Below are positions 16,897 to 24,510 of a stretch of DNA of 64,000 nucleotides, piece by piece. The stretch is taken from positions 32,301-96,300 of the forward strand of contig CAIKBU010000081.1 of NCBI GenBank assembly GCA_903825765.1, written 5' to 3'. How positions within the stretch are numbered: the stretch's first letter is position 1; each line of letters begins with the position of its first letter. The position numbers were made by a program, and so were the translations under genes. The stretch is from an uncultured Actinomycetes bacterium (GTDB taxonomy: Bacteria > Actinomycetota > Acidimicrobiia > Acidimicrobiales > RAAP-2). The notes beneath the pieces are model-generated. The model made no database searches and had not been told where the DNA came from. It worked only from the letters and a program-made list of their open reading frames with translations.

Positions 16897-17907
16897 CTAC
16901 GCCGTAGCGTAGACCCACTTCGCGAGAGTCGCGGCACTGCTTGAGGGAGTCAAGACAGGGTTTGACAACTGCGTGAGGTGAGGAACGTGCTGCTTCATTG
17001 CGGCCATGTAGGCGTACTTCACGGCCAACATGCCTTCGGTCTCAGGCTGCTGGGAGATGATGCCGGCCAACGTGCCCGCCTTGAGGCTGGCTTCGTTGGT
17101 TGCGTAGGCGTCGTAGCCAATGACCTTGATGGATGCAACAGCACCCTTTGCGGCCACGGCAGCAGTTGCGCCTTCTGCGTCGGTACCGTCAACGGCGAAG
17201 ATGCCGACGAGGTTGTTCGCGGCAATGTCCTGCTCGAAACCGCTCTGGGCGGTAGCGGGACTGGACTGCGAGACCACTGCCTGAAGGAGCTTCATGTTGG
17301 AGAACTTCTTCTTGACTTCATCATTGAACCCCTTGACACGAGCGGCGTCGGTCGAGGTGGTCAGCGACGAGACACCAACGGCCACGGCGCACTTCGACGA
17401 CGAGGTGCACACGGTGCTGTAGTTGATGGCCTTCGCCAATGCGTCAGCAGCCGCCTGGCCACCCTGGTAGTTGTAGCCAGTGACCCACGCCGAGATGTTG
17501 CTCTGGTTCGCGTTACCCGAGTCCACGTTGACGACAGGAATGCCGGCATTGACGAACTGTGATGTGATGCCAGCGAGCGCCTTGGTGTCGGTCGGTGCGA
17601 TGACAATAGCGTTCGGCTTCTGCGAGTACAGCTGCTCCAGGATTGGAAGCTGCGTCGAGGGCGAGTACTGCGATGGGTTACCGGACCAGATCAGGTTGAC
17701 ACCCAACTTGGCGGCTTCGGCGTAGGCACCAACCGACATCGAGATGAAGAATGGGTCTGCTTCAGCACCAACGTTGAAGGCAATGGTCAGCTTGGGCTTC
17801 GCGGCCGACGCGGCAGTAGCGGAGCTACCGAGCGCAGCGAACATCGAAGCGGCCAGGGTTGATGCCGCAGCAGCCCCCTGGATGAAACGCATGGAACGTG
17901 ATTTCAT
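16897..17907 (-). CDS. Sugar ABC transporter, substrate-binding protein
   Basis: The 336-residue protein has a signal peptide (MKSRSMRFIQGAAAAS, then a hydrophobic and Ala-rich run to about residue 35) followed by a periplasmic-binding-protein type I (ribose/fructose-like) domain. Typical elements are PNAIVIAPTDTKALAG, NAGIPVVNVDSG and VIGYDAYATNEA. The start at 17907 follows a GGGGGG Shine-Dalgarno. The sugar is unknown; the adjacent PfkB kinase suggests fructose or a related hexose. Confidence 0.92.
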   Translation of the reverse strand: MKSRSMRFIQGAAAASTLAASMFAALGSSATAASAAKPKLTIAFNVGAEADPFFISMSVGAYAEAAKLGVNLIWSGNPSQYSPSTQLPILEQLYSQKPNAIVIAPTDTKALAGITSQFVNAGIPVVNVDSGNANQSNISAWVTGYNYQGGQAAADALAKAINYSTVCTSSSKCAVAVGVSSLTTSTDAARVKGFNDEVKKKFSNMKLLQAVVSQSSPATAQSGFEQDIAANNLVGIFAVDGTDAEGATAAVAAKGAVASIKVIGYDAYATNEASLKAGTLAGIISQQPETEGMLAVKYAYMAAMKQHVPHLTQLSNPVLTPSSSAATLAKWVYATA

Positions 17908-17954
17908 TTGTTTTCCCCCCTTGTCCATCGATAGAGTCCATCTCTTCGATATCG

Positions 17955-17966
17955 GACAACGTTGTC
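17955..17966. promoter_or_regulatory. Palindromic LacI-family operator O1
   Basis: GACAACGTTGTC is a perfect 12-bp palindrome starting 3 nt downstream of the -10 box of the transport operon, covering the expected transcription start. A near-copy occurs at 19104-19115 in the other control region of the locus. Confidence 0.8.
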
Positions 17967-17969
17967 TTT

Positions 17970-17998
17970 ACAATAACGAACAGTCGGAGTGCTGTCAA
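17970..17998 (-). promoter_or_regulatory. Promoter of the sugar transport operon
   Basis: On the minus strand, TTGACA (17998-17993), a 17-nt spacer and TATTGT (17975-17970) form a near-consensus sigma-70-type promoter. An A7 tract (18020-18014) upstream of the -35 could act as an UP element. The predicted start falls in operator O1. Confidence 0.8.
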
Positions 17999-18026
17999 AC
18001 ACTCACCGTGCAATTTTTTTGCGGCG

Positions 18027-19058
18027 CTACGAAACGGTAATTTCACCGGACCCACGCGAGCGTAGGTCGGTCGAAATAATCATCCGTTCAGCCGGTCCGC
18101 CTTCGCCGCGAATGCGTCGAAAGAGCAGTGATGCGGCCATCTGGCCAATCCGCAACGGATCTTGCGCCACCACGGTAACGCCAGGGCGCAAGAGGTCCGC
18201 GAGGAGAAAATCGTCGAAGCCGATGAGGGCGATGTCATTTTCTTTCCCCGCCGCCCGGAGCGCTCGCACGGCCGCGATCGTCAAAAGGTTCTGGCCCGTG
18301 AACAGTGCCGTTGGTGGGCGCTCGGTGGCCAGCATCTTCGTTACTGCCGCCTCGGCAGCTTCTTGCGAACGAAGGTTCTTCACCATGAGCGAGGACTCAC
18401 TCTCAAGACCCAACTCACTGAGGGCGTCGTGGAAACCGCGAAATCGCTCCTGTGCGGTGACAATCGTCGAAAGATCGCCCAGATAACCAATACGACGATG
18501 CCCGTGGCTGGCCAAGTGTTGTACGGCTTCTCGCGCTCCGGCGTAGGAGTCGGACATCACGCAGTCGGCTCGCAGTTGTACCGGGGGTCGGTCGACAAAG
18601 ACAATTGGTGTTCCCGCCTGCTGTTCAATTTCGAGGTAGGCGTGGTTCTGGCTGGCGGGGGCAATGATGATCCCGTCAACTCGATGGCGAATCATGGTGC
18701 CGACAAGTAGGGGCTCGCGGTCCGGGTCTTCATCGAAACTGCCCCCGAGGACGGTGAACCCTTCCTTCAATGCGCATTCTTCAATCGCGCGGTAGATAAC
18801 GGCCGAAAAGGGGTTCGACAGGTCTTCGAGAAGTACAGCAATCTGCGACGAACGGCGGTCGCTACGGCGAAGGGCGCTCGCACCAAAGTTATGTTGGTAC
18901 CGCAACTCGCTCACGGCCGCGAGTACTCGCTCGACCATATCCGCATTGACCGTTGACTCCTCATTGATCACTCGAGAGACGGTCTTGAGACTGACGCCCG
19001 CCAACGCCGCCACGTCCTTCATGGTGGCACGAGTTGATGTGGCTGGGGGCGTTGGCAT
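18027..19058 (-). CDS. LacI-family transcriptional regulator of the sugar locus
   Basis: The 343-residue regulator begins MPTPPATSTRATMKDVAALAG and has the LacI helix-turn-helix VAALAGVSLKTVSRVINEE at about residues 15-33. The hinge and then a sugar-binding domain (VDGIIIAPAS, PIVFVDRPP, ALFTGQNLLTIAAVRAL) follow. A longer frame to 19286 exists but would cross the divergent control region. It lies upstream of the transport operon and diverges from the kinase gene. It most likely binds O1 and O2; the inducer is unknown. An element CAGAAT at 19067-19072 with TTGAAA 16 nt upstream may be its promoter. Confidence 0.93.
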   Translation of the reverse strand: MPTPPATSTRATMKDVAALAGVSLKTVSRVINEESTVNADMVERVLAAVSELRYQHNFGASALRRSDRRSSQIAVLLEDLSNPFSAVIYRAIEECALKEGFTVLGGSFDEDPDREPLLVGTMIRHRVDGIIIAPASQNHAYLEIEQQAGTPIVFVDRPPVQLRADCVMSDSYAGAREAVQHLASHGHRRIGYLGDLSTIVTAQERFRGFHDALSELGLESESSLMVKNLRSQEAAEAAVTKMLATERPPTALFTGQNLLTIAAVRALRAAGKENDIALIGFDDFLLADLLRPGVTVVAQDPLRIGQMAASLLFRRIRGEGGPAERMIISTDLRSRGSGEITVS

Positions 19059-19080
19059 ACGTTTCAATTCTGTCAGAGTT

Positions 19081-19109
19081 TTGTCACTTTTCAATGTAGA
19101 TGGGATAAC
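19081..19109 (+). promoter_or_regulatory. Promoter of the PfkB kinase gene
   Basis: TTGTCA (19081-19086), a 17-nt spacer and GATAAC (19104-19109) resemble a sigma-70-type promoter whose -10 overlaps operator O2. A leader of about 50 nt with an AAGGAG Shine-Dalgarno follows. Confidence 0.55.
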
Positions 19110-19115
19110 GTTGTC
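19104..19115. promoter_or_regulatory. Palindromic LacI-family operator O2
   Basis: GATAACGTTGTC matches O1 in 11 of 12 positions. It lies in the divergent region between the regulator gene and the kinase gene, where binding could control both. Confidence 0.75.
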
Positions 19116-19164
19116 TCGCAACTGCGGTGACGAAACTTTCGCACTCACTTCACAAGGAGCCCCC

Positions 19165-20082
19165 GTGCCAGCCGGAACAGTCGTCATTGGCGAGAATCTC
19201 GTTGACTTGTTGGTGCACAACGATCGAGTCGACGCCGTGATTGGTGGTGGACCACTCAACGTGGCGCGAACACTTGCACGCCTCAACTCCCCGACTTCTC
19301 TCTTGAGCGGGATCTCCGGCGACGCGTTTGGTCAACAGATTCGCCGTGCGCTCGAACTCGACAATGTTTCACTCATCGAACCAGGTGCGAGCGCGCTGCC
19401 CACCACGTTGGCCGTGGTCACCGTTGACCCCGCCGGACCGCGCTATCACTTTCATCTCCAGCACACCGCCGCATTTGCCGTGCAGGCACCCGAGATTGTC
19501 GACGCTCGTGCCCTCTACGTGGGCACCCTGGGCCTTATTGTCGAACCCATGGCGAGCGCCAGCGAGCACGCATTCCTCTCTGCGCCCCCTACGGTGCTTC
19601 GGGTTATTGACCCGAACTGCCGGCCGAGTGCGACGTCCGACCCGAGTTGCTACCGAGACCGCCTTCGCCGCCTCTTCGCGGTGGCTGATGTCGTGAAAGT
19701 GTCCGTCGAGGACCTTGACTTTCTCTTCGGCCCCGGCAATCATGACCGAGCTCGATCAATTCTCGACCAGGGCGCCCGAACCGTCGTCGTGACTGACGGC
19801 CCCCACCCAATTTCGCTGTGGCACGCGTCGTACTGCACAACGGTTGCGGTGCCGGCGGCAGCTGTCGTCGATTCGGTCGGCGCCGGTGATTCGTTCATTG
19901 GTGGCTTTATTGCGTGGTGGCTGGGACACCAACTCTCGCCCGCCGACTTAGCCGACGAAGCGACGGTGACGACAGCGATCGTCGCCGCTAGCGCAATCTC
20001 TCGACACACCTGTGAGCAGGCCGGTGCTAACCCGCCCTACGCCGCGCAAGTCGCCAACCTACCGAGCTGGCAGTGGCTGTAA
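19165..20082 (+). CDS. PfkB-family sugar kinase (fructokinase-like)
   Basis: The 305-residue kinase starts with GTG 4 nt after AAGGAGC; the longer frame to 18946 would overlap the regulator gene. It has the N-terminal GGGPLNVARTLARL motif (PfkB signature 1 region) and the catalytic signature DSVGAGDSFIGGF near residue 240, with the base Asp in GAGD. PfkB enzymes phosphorylate fructose, ribose, ketogluconate and others; fructose is a guess from the transporter type. The 3' end overlaps the convergent oxidoreductase by 24 bp. Confidence 0.9.
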   Translation: MPAGTVVIGENLVDLLVHNDRVDAVIGGGPLNVARTLARLNSPTSLLSGISGDAFGQQIRRALELDNVSLIEPGASALPTTLAVVTVDPAGPRYHFHLQHTAAFAVQAPEIVDARALYVGTLGLIVEPMASASEHAFLSAPPTVLRVIDPNCRPSATSDPSCYRDRLRRLFAVADVVKVSVEDLDFLFGPGNHDRARSILDQGARTVVVTDGPHPISLWHASYCTTVAVPAAAVVDSVGAGDSFIGGFIAWWLGHQLSPADLADEATVTTAIVAASAISRHTCEQAGANPPYAAQVANLPSWQWL

Positions 20083-21036
20083 CTGCTCCATAATCCATGT
20101 CATCGTGTCCATGATGGCAATCGATTCATCAAGTGGCATCACGGGACTTTCCAGTAGCCCGAGTTCGAGGCATCGGGCAACCTCAATCGCCTGGTAGTGC
20201 AGACCGCGACCACTGACGTCAAAGGTGGAACGAACGGCGTCACCGACTCGTGGAATGAACGTGAAACTTGTGGGTGCATAAAAGTCGCCGTCAATTTCAA
20301 CTCGACCGTCGACGCCGGTAATGCAGGCGTGTGTGGCGCTGCGCGCAAACGACGTTGTCGTCAGTACGGCGTGCGCACCACTGTCGTACCCAAAGATCAT
20401 CGAACACTGGCCATCAACGCCGGTGAAGGCGGGGTCGACCATCGCCATCTGGCGAGAATGTTGGCCGAGCAGCATTGACGCAAACGAGATCGGGTAGACC
20501 CCTAAGTCGAGGAGGGCGCTGCCACCGAGTTCTGGTGCGAAGAGTCGCGAGGTCGGATCTTCAGCAAACCATTTTCCGTGATCGGCCTCGAACGTCGTGA
20601 GGCGCCCCAGGGCGCCGCTGGCAATCAATTCTCGAAGAGCGACCACGTGTGGCAAGAAGCGGGTCCACATCGCCTCCATTGCGAAGAGGCCCTTGGAGCG
20701 CGCGAGAGCAACCAGTGTCCGTGCCTCGTCGCCACTCATGGTGAACGCCTTTTCCACGAGGACGGGCTTGCCGTTCTCCAGCGCCAGCGTCGCGTTCTCG
20801 AGGTGCATCGGGTGAGGGGTGGCGATGTAGACGGCATCAACGTTGGTGTCCGCGCAGAGCGCTTCGTACGAACCATACGGCACGCCCCCGAACTCTTCGG
20901 TAAAGGCCTGGGCGTGGGCCAGGGTGCGCGATCCCACCGCTACAACCTCGCCCTCGTCAATGAGGCGTAGCCCTTCGGCGAAGGTTCGCGCAATTTTCCC
21001 CGTGCCGAGAATGCCCCAGCGAACTGTACGTGTCAT
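20059..21036 (-). CDS. Gfo/Idh/MocA-family oxidoreductase
   Basis: The 325-residue protein has the Rossmann motif WGILGTGKIARTFAEGL at residues 7-23, the NAD(P) region VYIATPHPMHLENA and the family lysine in GKPVLVEKAF. An EALG-type C-terminal domain contains GGSALLDLGVYPI. The start at 21036 follows GAGGAGAG; a longer frame is unlikely. Substrates of this family are sugars, inositols or dihydrodiols. Its position next to the sugar kinase suggests sugar oxidation, but this is not certain. Confidence 0.9.
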   Translation of the reverse strand: MTRTVRWGILGTGKIARTFAEGLRLIDEGEVVAVGSRTLAHAQAFTEEFGGVPYGSYEALCADTNVDAVYIATPHPMHLENATLALENGKPVLVEKAFTMSGDEARTLVALARSKGLFAMEAMWTRFLPHVVALRELIASGALGRLTTFEADHGKWFAEDPTSRLFAPELGGSALLDLGVYPISFASMLLGQHSRQMAMVDPAFTGVDGQCSMIFGYDSGAHAVLTTTSFARSATHACITGVDGRVEIDGDFYAPTSFTFIPRVGDAVRSTFDVSGRGLHYQAIEVARCLELGLLESPVMPLDESIAIMDTMTWIMEQLQPLPAR

Positions 21037-21087
21037 GACTCTCCTCTTTCGGATTCGACGATAGCGGAGGGATTCAGTCGTGGGGCT

Positions 21088-21093
21088 TAACCT
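21088..21093 (+). promoter_or_regulatory. Leaderless -10 element of the yyaL-like gene
   Basis: TAACCT is followed by AAGGAG and then directly the ATG at 21100. The AAGGAG abuts the ATG, too close to serve as a Shine-Dalgarno. Confidence 0.5.
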
Positions 21094-21099
21094 AAGGAG

Positions 21100-23082
21100 A
21101 TGCCTTTGCTTCGAGACCAACCGGCCCTCGCCTCCGCCTACCTTCTGTCCCACCGTGATAATCCCGTGGACTGGTGGTCGTGGGGAGACGACGCCTTCGA
21201 CGAAGCCCGTCGACGAGGCGTGCCCGTCTTTCTTTCGGTGGGCTACGCCGCGTGCCACTGGTGTCACGTCATGGCGCACGAATCATTTGAGAATCCCGTG
21301 GTCGGGGCCCAACTGAACCGCGACTTCGTCGCCATCAAAGTTGACCGAGAGGAGCGTCCCGACGTTGACCAGGTGTACATGGCCGCCACGCAACTACTCA
21401 GCGGCCATGGCGGCTGGCCCATGTCAGTCTTCATCTTGCCCGATGGCCGACCATTCACGGCTGGCACCTACTACCCTCCCGAAGACCGCGGTGGACAGGT
21501 GGGCTTTGGCCGGTTACTCGACGCCATAGCCAGCGCATGGCGAGAGCGGTACGACGACATCGTGGACCAGGCCAATGCTCTCGAGCGTGCACTTCGACGC
21601 GAAGTTGCCTTTGTCGATGCGCTCGCCCCTCGCGTTGACTCACTCGATCTGGCGTCGGTGCGCCATCTGCTCGCCCAGGAAATTGCTGACGCCACCGACT
21701 CCCACGGGGGGCAGGGGGCGCCTCGATTCCCCCGTCCTAGTTTCGTTCGCGCTCTGCTGCAAGCGGGCCGAAGTGACGTCGCCGAAACAATCCTGCGGGC
21801 GATGGCCTTCGAGGGCCTCTACGACCACATAGAAGGAGGCTTCGCTCGCTACAGCGTGGACGCAAGTTGGCACGTACCCCACTTTGAACAAATGCTGAGT
21901 GACCAAGCGCTCTTGACCCTCGCCTACGCCGAAGCGGCCGTGCGCAATGGACGACGTGAATGGCATGAGGTAGCGATGGCGACCGCCCAACGGATCCGCG
22001 ACGCCTTTTCGGTAAGCACGGGCTTCGCCTCCGCACTCGACGCCGACGCCGGCGGCCACGAAGGTTCCCACGTCACGTGGACGGTCGACGAGGTCCGAGC
22101 GGCGCTCGAGCGCGCCGGTTGCCCCGACGACGTTGCCGCCGCTCTCGAACGGTGGCGTATTACGACGCCGGGTCTGTTTGAAGGGCGTTCCATCCCTCGA
22201 CTCAACTCGGGTGCTCCTTTTCTCACACCCCCAGCACTCGCCAAAGCGCGGCGTGGGCTGCAGGTGACTCGCGCCACTCGCCCCCAGCCGGTCCGTGACG
22301 AAAAAGTCGTTCTGGAGTTCAACGCCATGACGGCTCGGGCCTTCTTATCCCTCGGCGACGACGAGTTCACCACTGACGCATTGGTCCTCCTTCGGTCCCT
22401 GGAAACGACGCACTTACGCCACGACACCTGGTGGCGCACCAGTGAGTGTCACGTCCACGCCACCGCCGCCGATCTCTCGTGGTTCCTCGACGCCACCATT
22501 GACGCGTTCGAGCGAACCGGCGACGATACGTGGCGCCGCCTGGCTCGCCGCGTGTCGAACTATCTCATCGCCCACCACTGGGACGGCGCCGTGCCAACCG
22601 CGATGAACTCATCCGTTGGTCACGGCCTGTTCGCAACGAGCGATGCGGTGACCGATTTGTTTGTTCGACCAAAGGAAATCTTCGACGGCGCGACGCCGTC
22701 CAGCCACGCCATCGCCACGCGCGCCCTCGCACGCCTCGCTCTCATTGACGGTGACGGCGATGTCTTGGCGGTGGCCCAGCGGTTGGTGACCCTTGCGAAC
22801 GAGCTTCTGAGCACCCACCCCCGCAGCGTGGTGGACTTGGTTGACGCGGCCGGATTTGCTCTCGAGGGCGTCGAGATTGTCATTCCCGGTGCGCCCTCGG
22901 CACTCGCCGACCACGTACGATTGCATCCTGTGTCAAACGCTGTCCTCATCACCGGAAACGGAACCTCACCCCTCCTTGCGGGGCGCCGCGACGGCGTGGC
23001 CTACGTCTGTCGTCGAGGCGTCTGCCAGACCCCCGTCAGCTCGGTCGACGACCTTGAGCACCTGCTTGGACCACTGCGCTAA
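21100..23082 (+). CDS. Thioredoxin-domain protein of the YyaL/DUF255 (SPATA20) family
   Basis: The 660-residue protein has the DUF255 N-terminal thioredoxin-like domain, beginning LLSHRDNPVDWWSWGDDAF, with the CxxC motif CHWCH at Cys52-Cys55 and the following FENP. A long (alpha/alpha)6-barrel-like region follows, as in N-acylglucosamine epimerase folds (GGFARYSVDASWHVPHFEQM). The physiological role of the family is not settled. The stop overlaps the next start (TAATG), so the following gene is coupled to it. Confidence 0.92.
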   Translation: MPLLRDQPALASAYLLSHRDNPVDWWSWGDDAFDEARRRGVPVFLSVGYAACHWCHVMAHESFENPVVGAQLNRDFVAIKVDREERPDVDQVYMAATQLLSGHGGWPMSVFILPDGRPFTAGTYYPPEDRGGQVGFGRLLDAIASAWRERYDDIVDQANALERALRREVAFVDALAPRVDSLDLASVRHLLAQEIADATDSHGGQGAPRFPRPSFVRALLQAGRSDVAETILRAMAFEGLYDHIEGGFARYSVDASWHVPHFEQMLSDQALLTLAYAEAAVRNGRREWHEVAMATAQRIRDAFSVSTGFASALDADAGGHEGSHVTWTVDEVRAALERAGCPDDVAAALERWRITTPGLFEGRSIPRLNSGAPFLTPPALAKARRGLQVTRATRPQPVRDEKVVLEFNAMTARAFLSLGDDEFTTDALVLLRSLETTHLRHDTWWRTSECHVHATAADLSWFLDATIDAFERTGDDTWRRLARRVSNYLIAHHWDGAVPTAMNSSVGHGLFATSDAVTDLFVRPKEIFDGATPSSHAIATRALARLALIDGDGDVLAVAQRLVTLANELLSTHPRSVVDLVDAAGFALEGVEIVIPGAPSALADHVRLHPVSNAVLITGNGTSPLLAGRRDGVAYVCRRGVCQTPVSSVDDLEHLLGPLR

Positions 23083-23798
23083 TGGCATTTCGTCGCGACC
23101 CCAGTGCCCGAGCAATCAAGGAGCTCGTCGAAGGAATGACGACGCGCACCGACGTACGCGTTACCCCGGGTTCCCAGGTTTTTGGCCTCGTGCTGGGCTC
23201 GACAACTGAGTCCACCACGGTGATTGATCTGGCATCACATGCCATCATGCGTTGGCGCATACCGTGGCCCGCTGGCGTCACTTCCGACCTGACGCTCTTT
23301 GACGTCGTCGAGGGCACGCTGGCGGACGACCCCGAGCGCGACGACCTCGCTCAGCCCGAAGCGGTCACCCTCGGCGAACTCCCCCGCCGGCTCGGTACCT
23401 ACCGCGGACGACGCGTTCGTTCGTGGCTGGAAACCTTGGCGACACCGGGTGACGGCCCACTGTTTGGCTTTCGCGGACCGAGTGCGCCCTACTGGGAGTT
23501 TCGCGGTGAACGACCGAGCGTGGCGCTGGTAGCTCCCGACCAAGGTCCCCAATTGATGCGTCGATTCGACGATGGGTCAACGTGGGTGCGCTTTGGCTGG
23601 ATTGGCGACGACATTTGGTTGCTGTGCGAAGACCAACACGCCATTCGAACGATTGAGGCCACTCGTCGCAACACCCTCTCGGGTAAGGATCTCGCGACCG
23701 CACTGGGTTTTCGCCCCGCGTACGTACTGGTCACCTTGAGTGCACCAATTGATGGTCACACGTACAAGAGTTGCACCGGGCTGTTGCCCCGGGGCTGA
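23082..23798 (+). CDS. Protein of unknown function coupled to the yyaL-like gene
   Basis: This 238-residue soluble protein starts inside the stop codon of the preceding gene (TAATG), so the two are probably made together. It has no signal peptide and no cysteine pair. Visible features are a Trp-rich middle (IMRWRIPWPAGV, GPSAPYWEFRGERPS) and a basic segment RRLGTYRGRRVRSW. I recognise no family. It ends 2 bp from the convergent gene at 23800. Confidence 0.7.
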   Translation: MAFRRDPSARAIKELVEGMTTRTDVRVTPGSQVFGLVLGSTTESTTVIDLASHAIMRWRIPWPAGVTSDLTLFDVVEGTLADDPERDDLAQPEAVTLGELPRRLGTYRGRRVRSWLETLATPGDGPLFGFRGPSAPYWEFRGERPSVALVAPDQGPQLMRRFDDGSTWVRFGWIGDDIWLLCEDQHAIRTIEATRRNTLSGKDLATALGFRPAYVLVTLSAPIDGHTYKSCTGLLPRG

Positions 23799-23799
23799 G

Positions 23800-24471
23800 T
23801 TATTTGAACAACTTGCCCGATGCGAGTGCTTCGGCCATAGCCCAGCCAAAGACAACCAGACGCTGGCCACTGGCGGCGTCGAGGTTCTCAAAGAAGGATG
23901 CCGCACCTTCGGGGATGGCGCCCTTGCTCGCCACGTAGTCGAGCCCACCAACGGGTGTCGCCCCGACTGACATGATGAACGTCTTGTCGTCGATGGCCTT
24001 CTCAGAACCAAAACGCTTGGCCAAGCGACGACCCCACGCGCGATCTTCACCGGTGGGCCGGTAGCCCAGACGCGGCACAATGTCCTCGAGGCCATTGAAG
24101 GCTCGGTAGCCATCGGCCGAGAGCAGTCGCGATCCGAGCAACACGTCCTCGTCAGGGAAGGCGAGCAACGCACGACGGAACTGGTCGTGGAGTATCACCT
24201 TGAGCGTTTGGTCAGACTTGGCGTTTCGGTCAACCAACATGACGCCCACGAGCAAGGAAGGGGTGCCCCCAATGCGCTCGAGCGTGCAGAAGGCGTAGCC
24301 ACGCAACTTGTCGTTTTCACGCGCTTGGGTGACCAGTACCCACTCGTCACGCTGCTTCGACAGAAAACCAATGTCAAACGACGGCTCTCGATCGGCACAC
24401 AGATCAGCCATTTCGGCCAGTTCGACATCGCTCAGTGCGGTGGTGTCTTTCGTGGAAACGCTAAATGCCAT
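23800..24471 (-). CDS. Hypothetical protein, possibly GNAT-like
   Basis: The 223-residue protein starts 6 nt after a TAGACT element. The segment DKLRGYAFCTLERIGGTPSL followed by LVGVMLVDR has the beta4-beta5 look of an N-acetyltransferase core, and FLSKQRDEWVLVTQ precedes it, but I see no clear acetyl-CoA motif. The C-terminus is Ala/Gly-rich. The fold is inference; the gene call is well supported by its own promoter and by codon bias. Confidence 0.7.
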   Translation of the reverse strand: MAFSVSTKDTTALSDVELAEMADLCADREPSFDIGFLSKQRDEWVLVTQARENDKLRGYAFCTLERIGGTPSLLVGVMLVDRNAKSDQTLKVILHDQFRRALLAFPDEDVLLGSRLLSADGYRAFNGLEDIVPRLGYRPTGEDRAWGRRLAKRFGSEKAIDDKTFIMSVGATPVGGLDYVASKGAIPEGAASFFENLDAASGQRLVVFGWAMAEALASGKLFK

Positions 24472-24477
24472 TTTGAC

Positions 24478-24483
24478 AGTCTA
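24478..24483 (-). promoter_or_regulatory. Leaderless -10 element of gene 24471, with -35
   Basis: TAGACT is followed by 6 nt and the ATG at 24471. TTACGA lies 17 nt upstream and matches TTGACA at four of six positions. Confidence 0.6.
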
Positions 24484-24510
24484 CGGTGCTTTCTCGGTGG
24501 TCGTAATCGC

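Noticed and set aside
18014-18020. T7 run between the LacI-family gene and the transport operon
   Set aside because: No stem precedes it on the plus strand; on the minus strand it is an A tract that better fits an UP element upstream of the TTGACA box.
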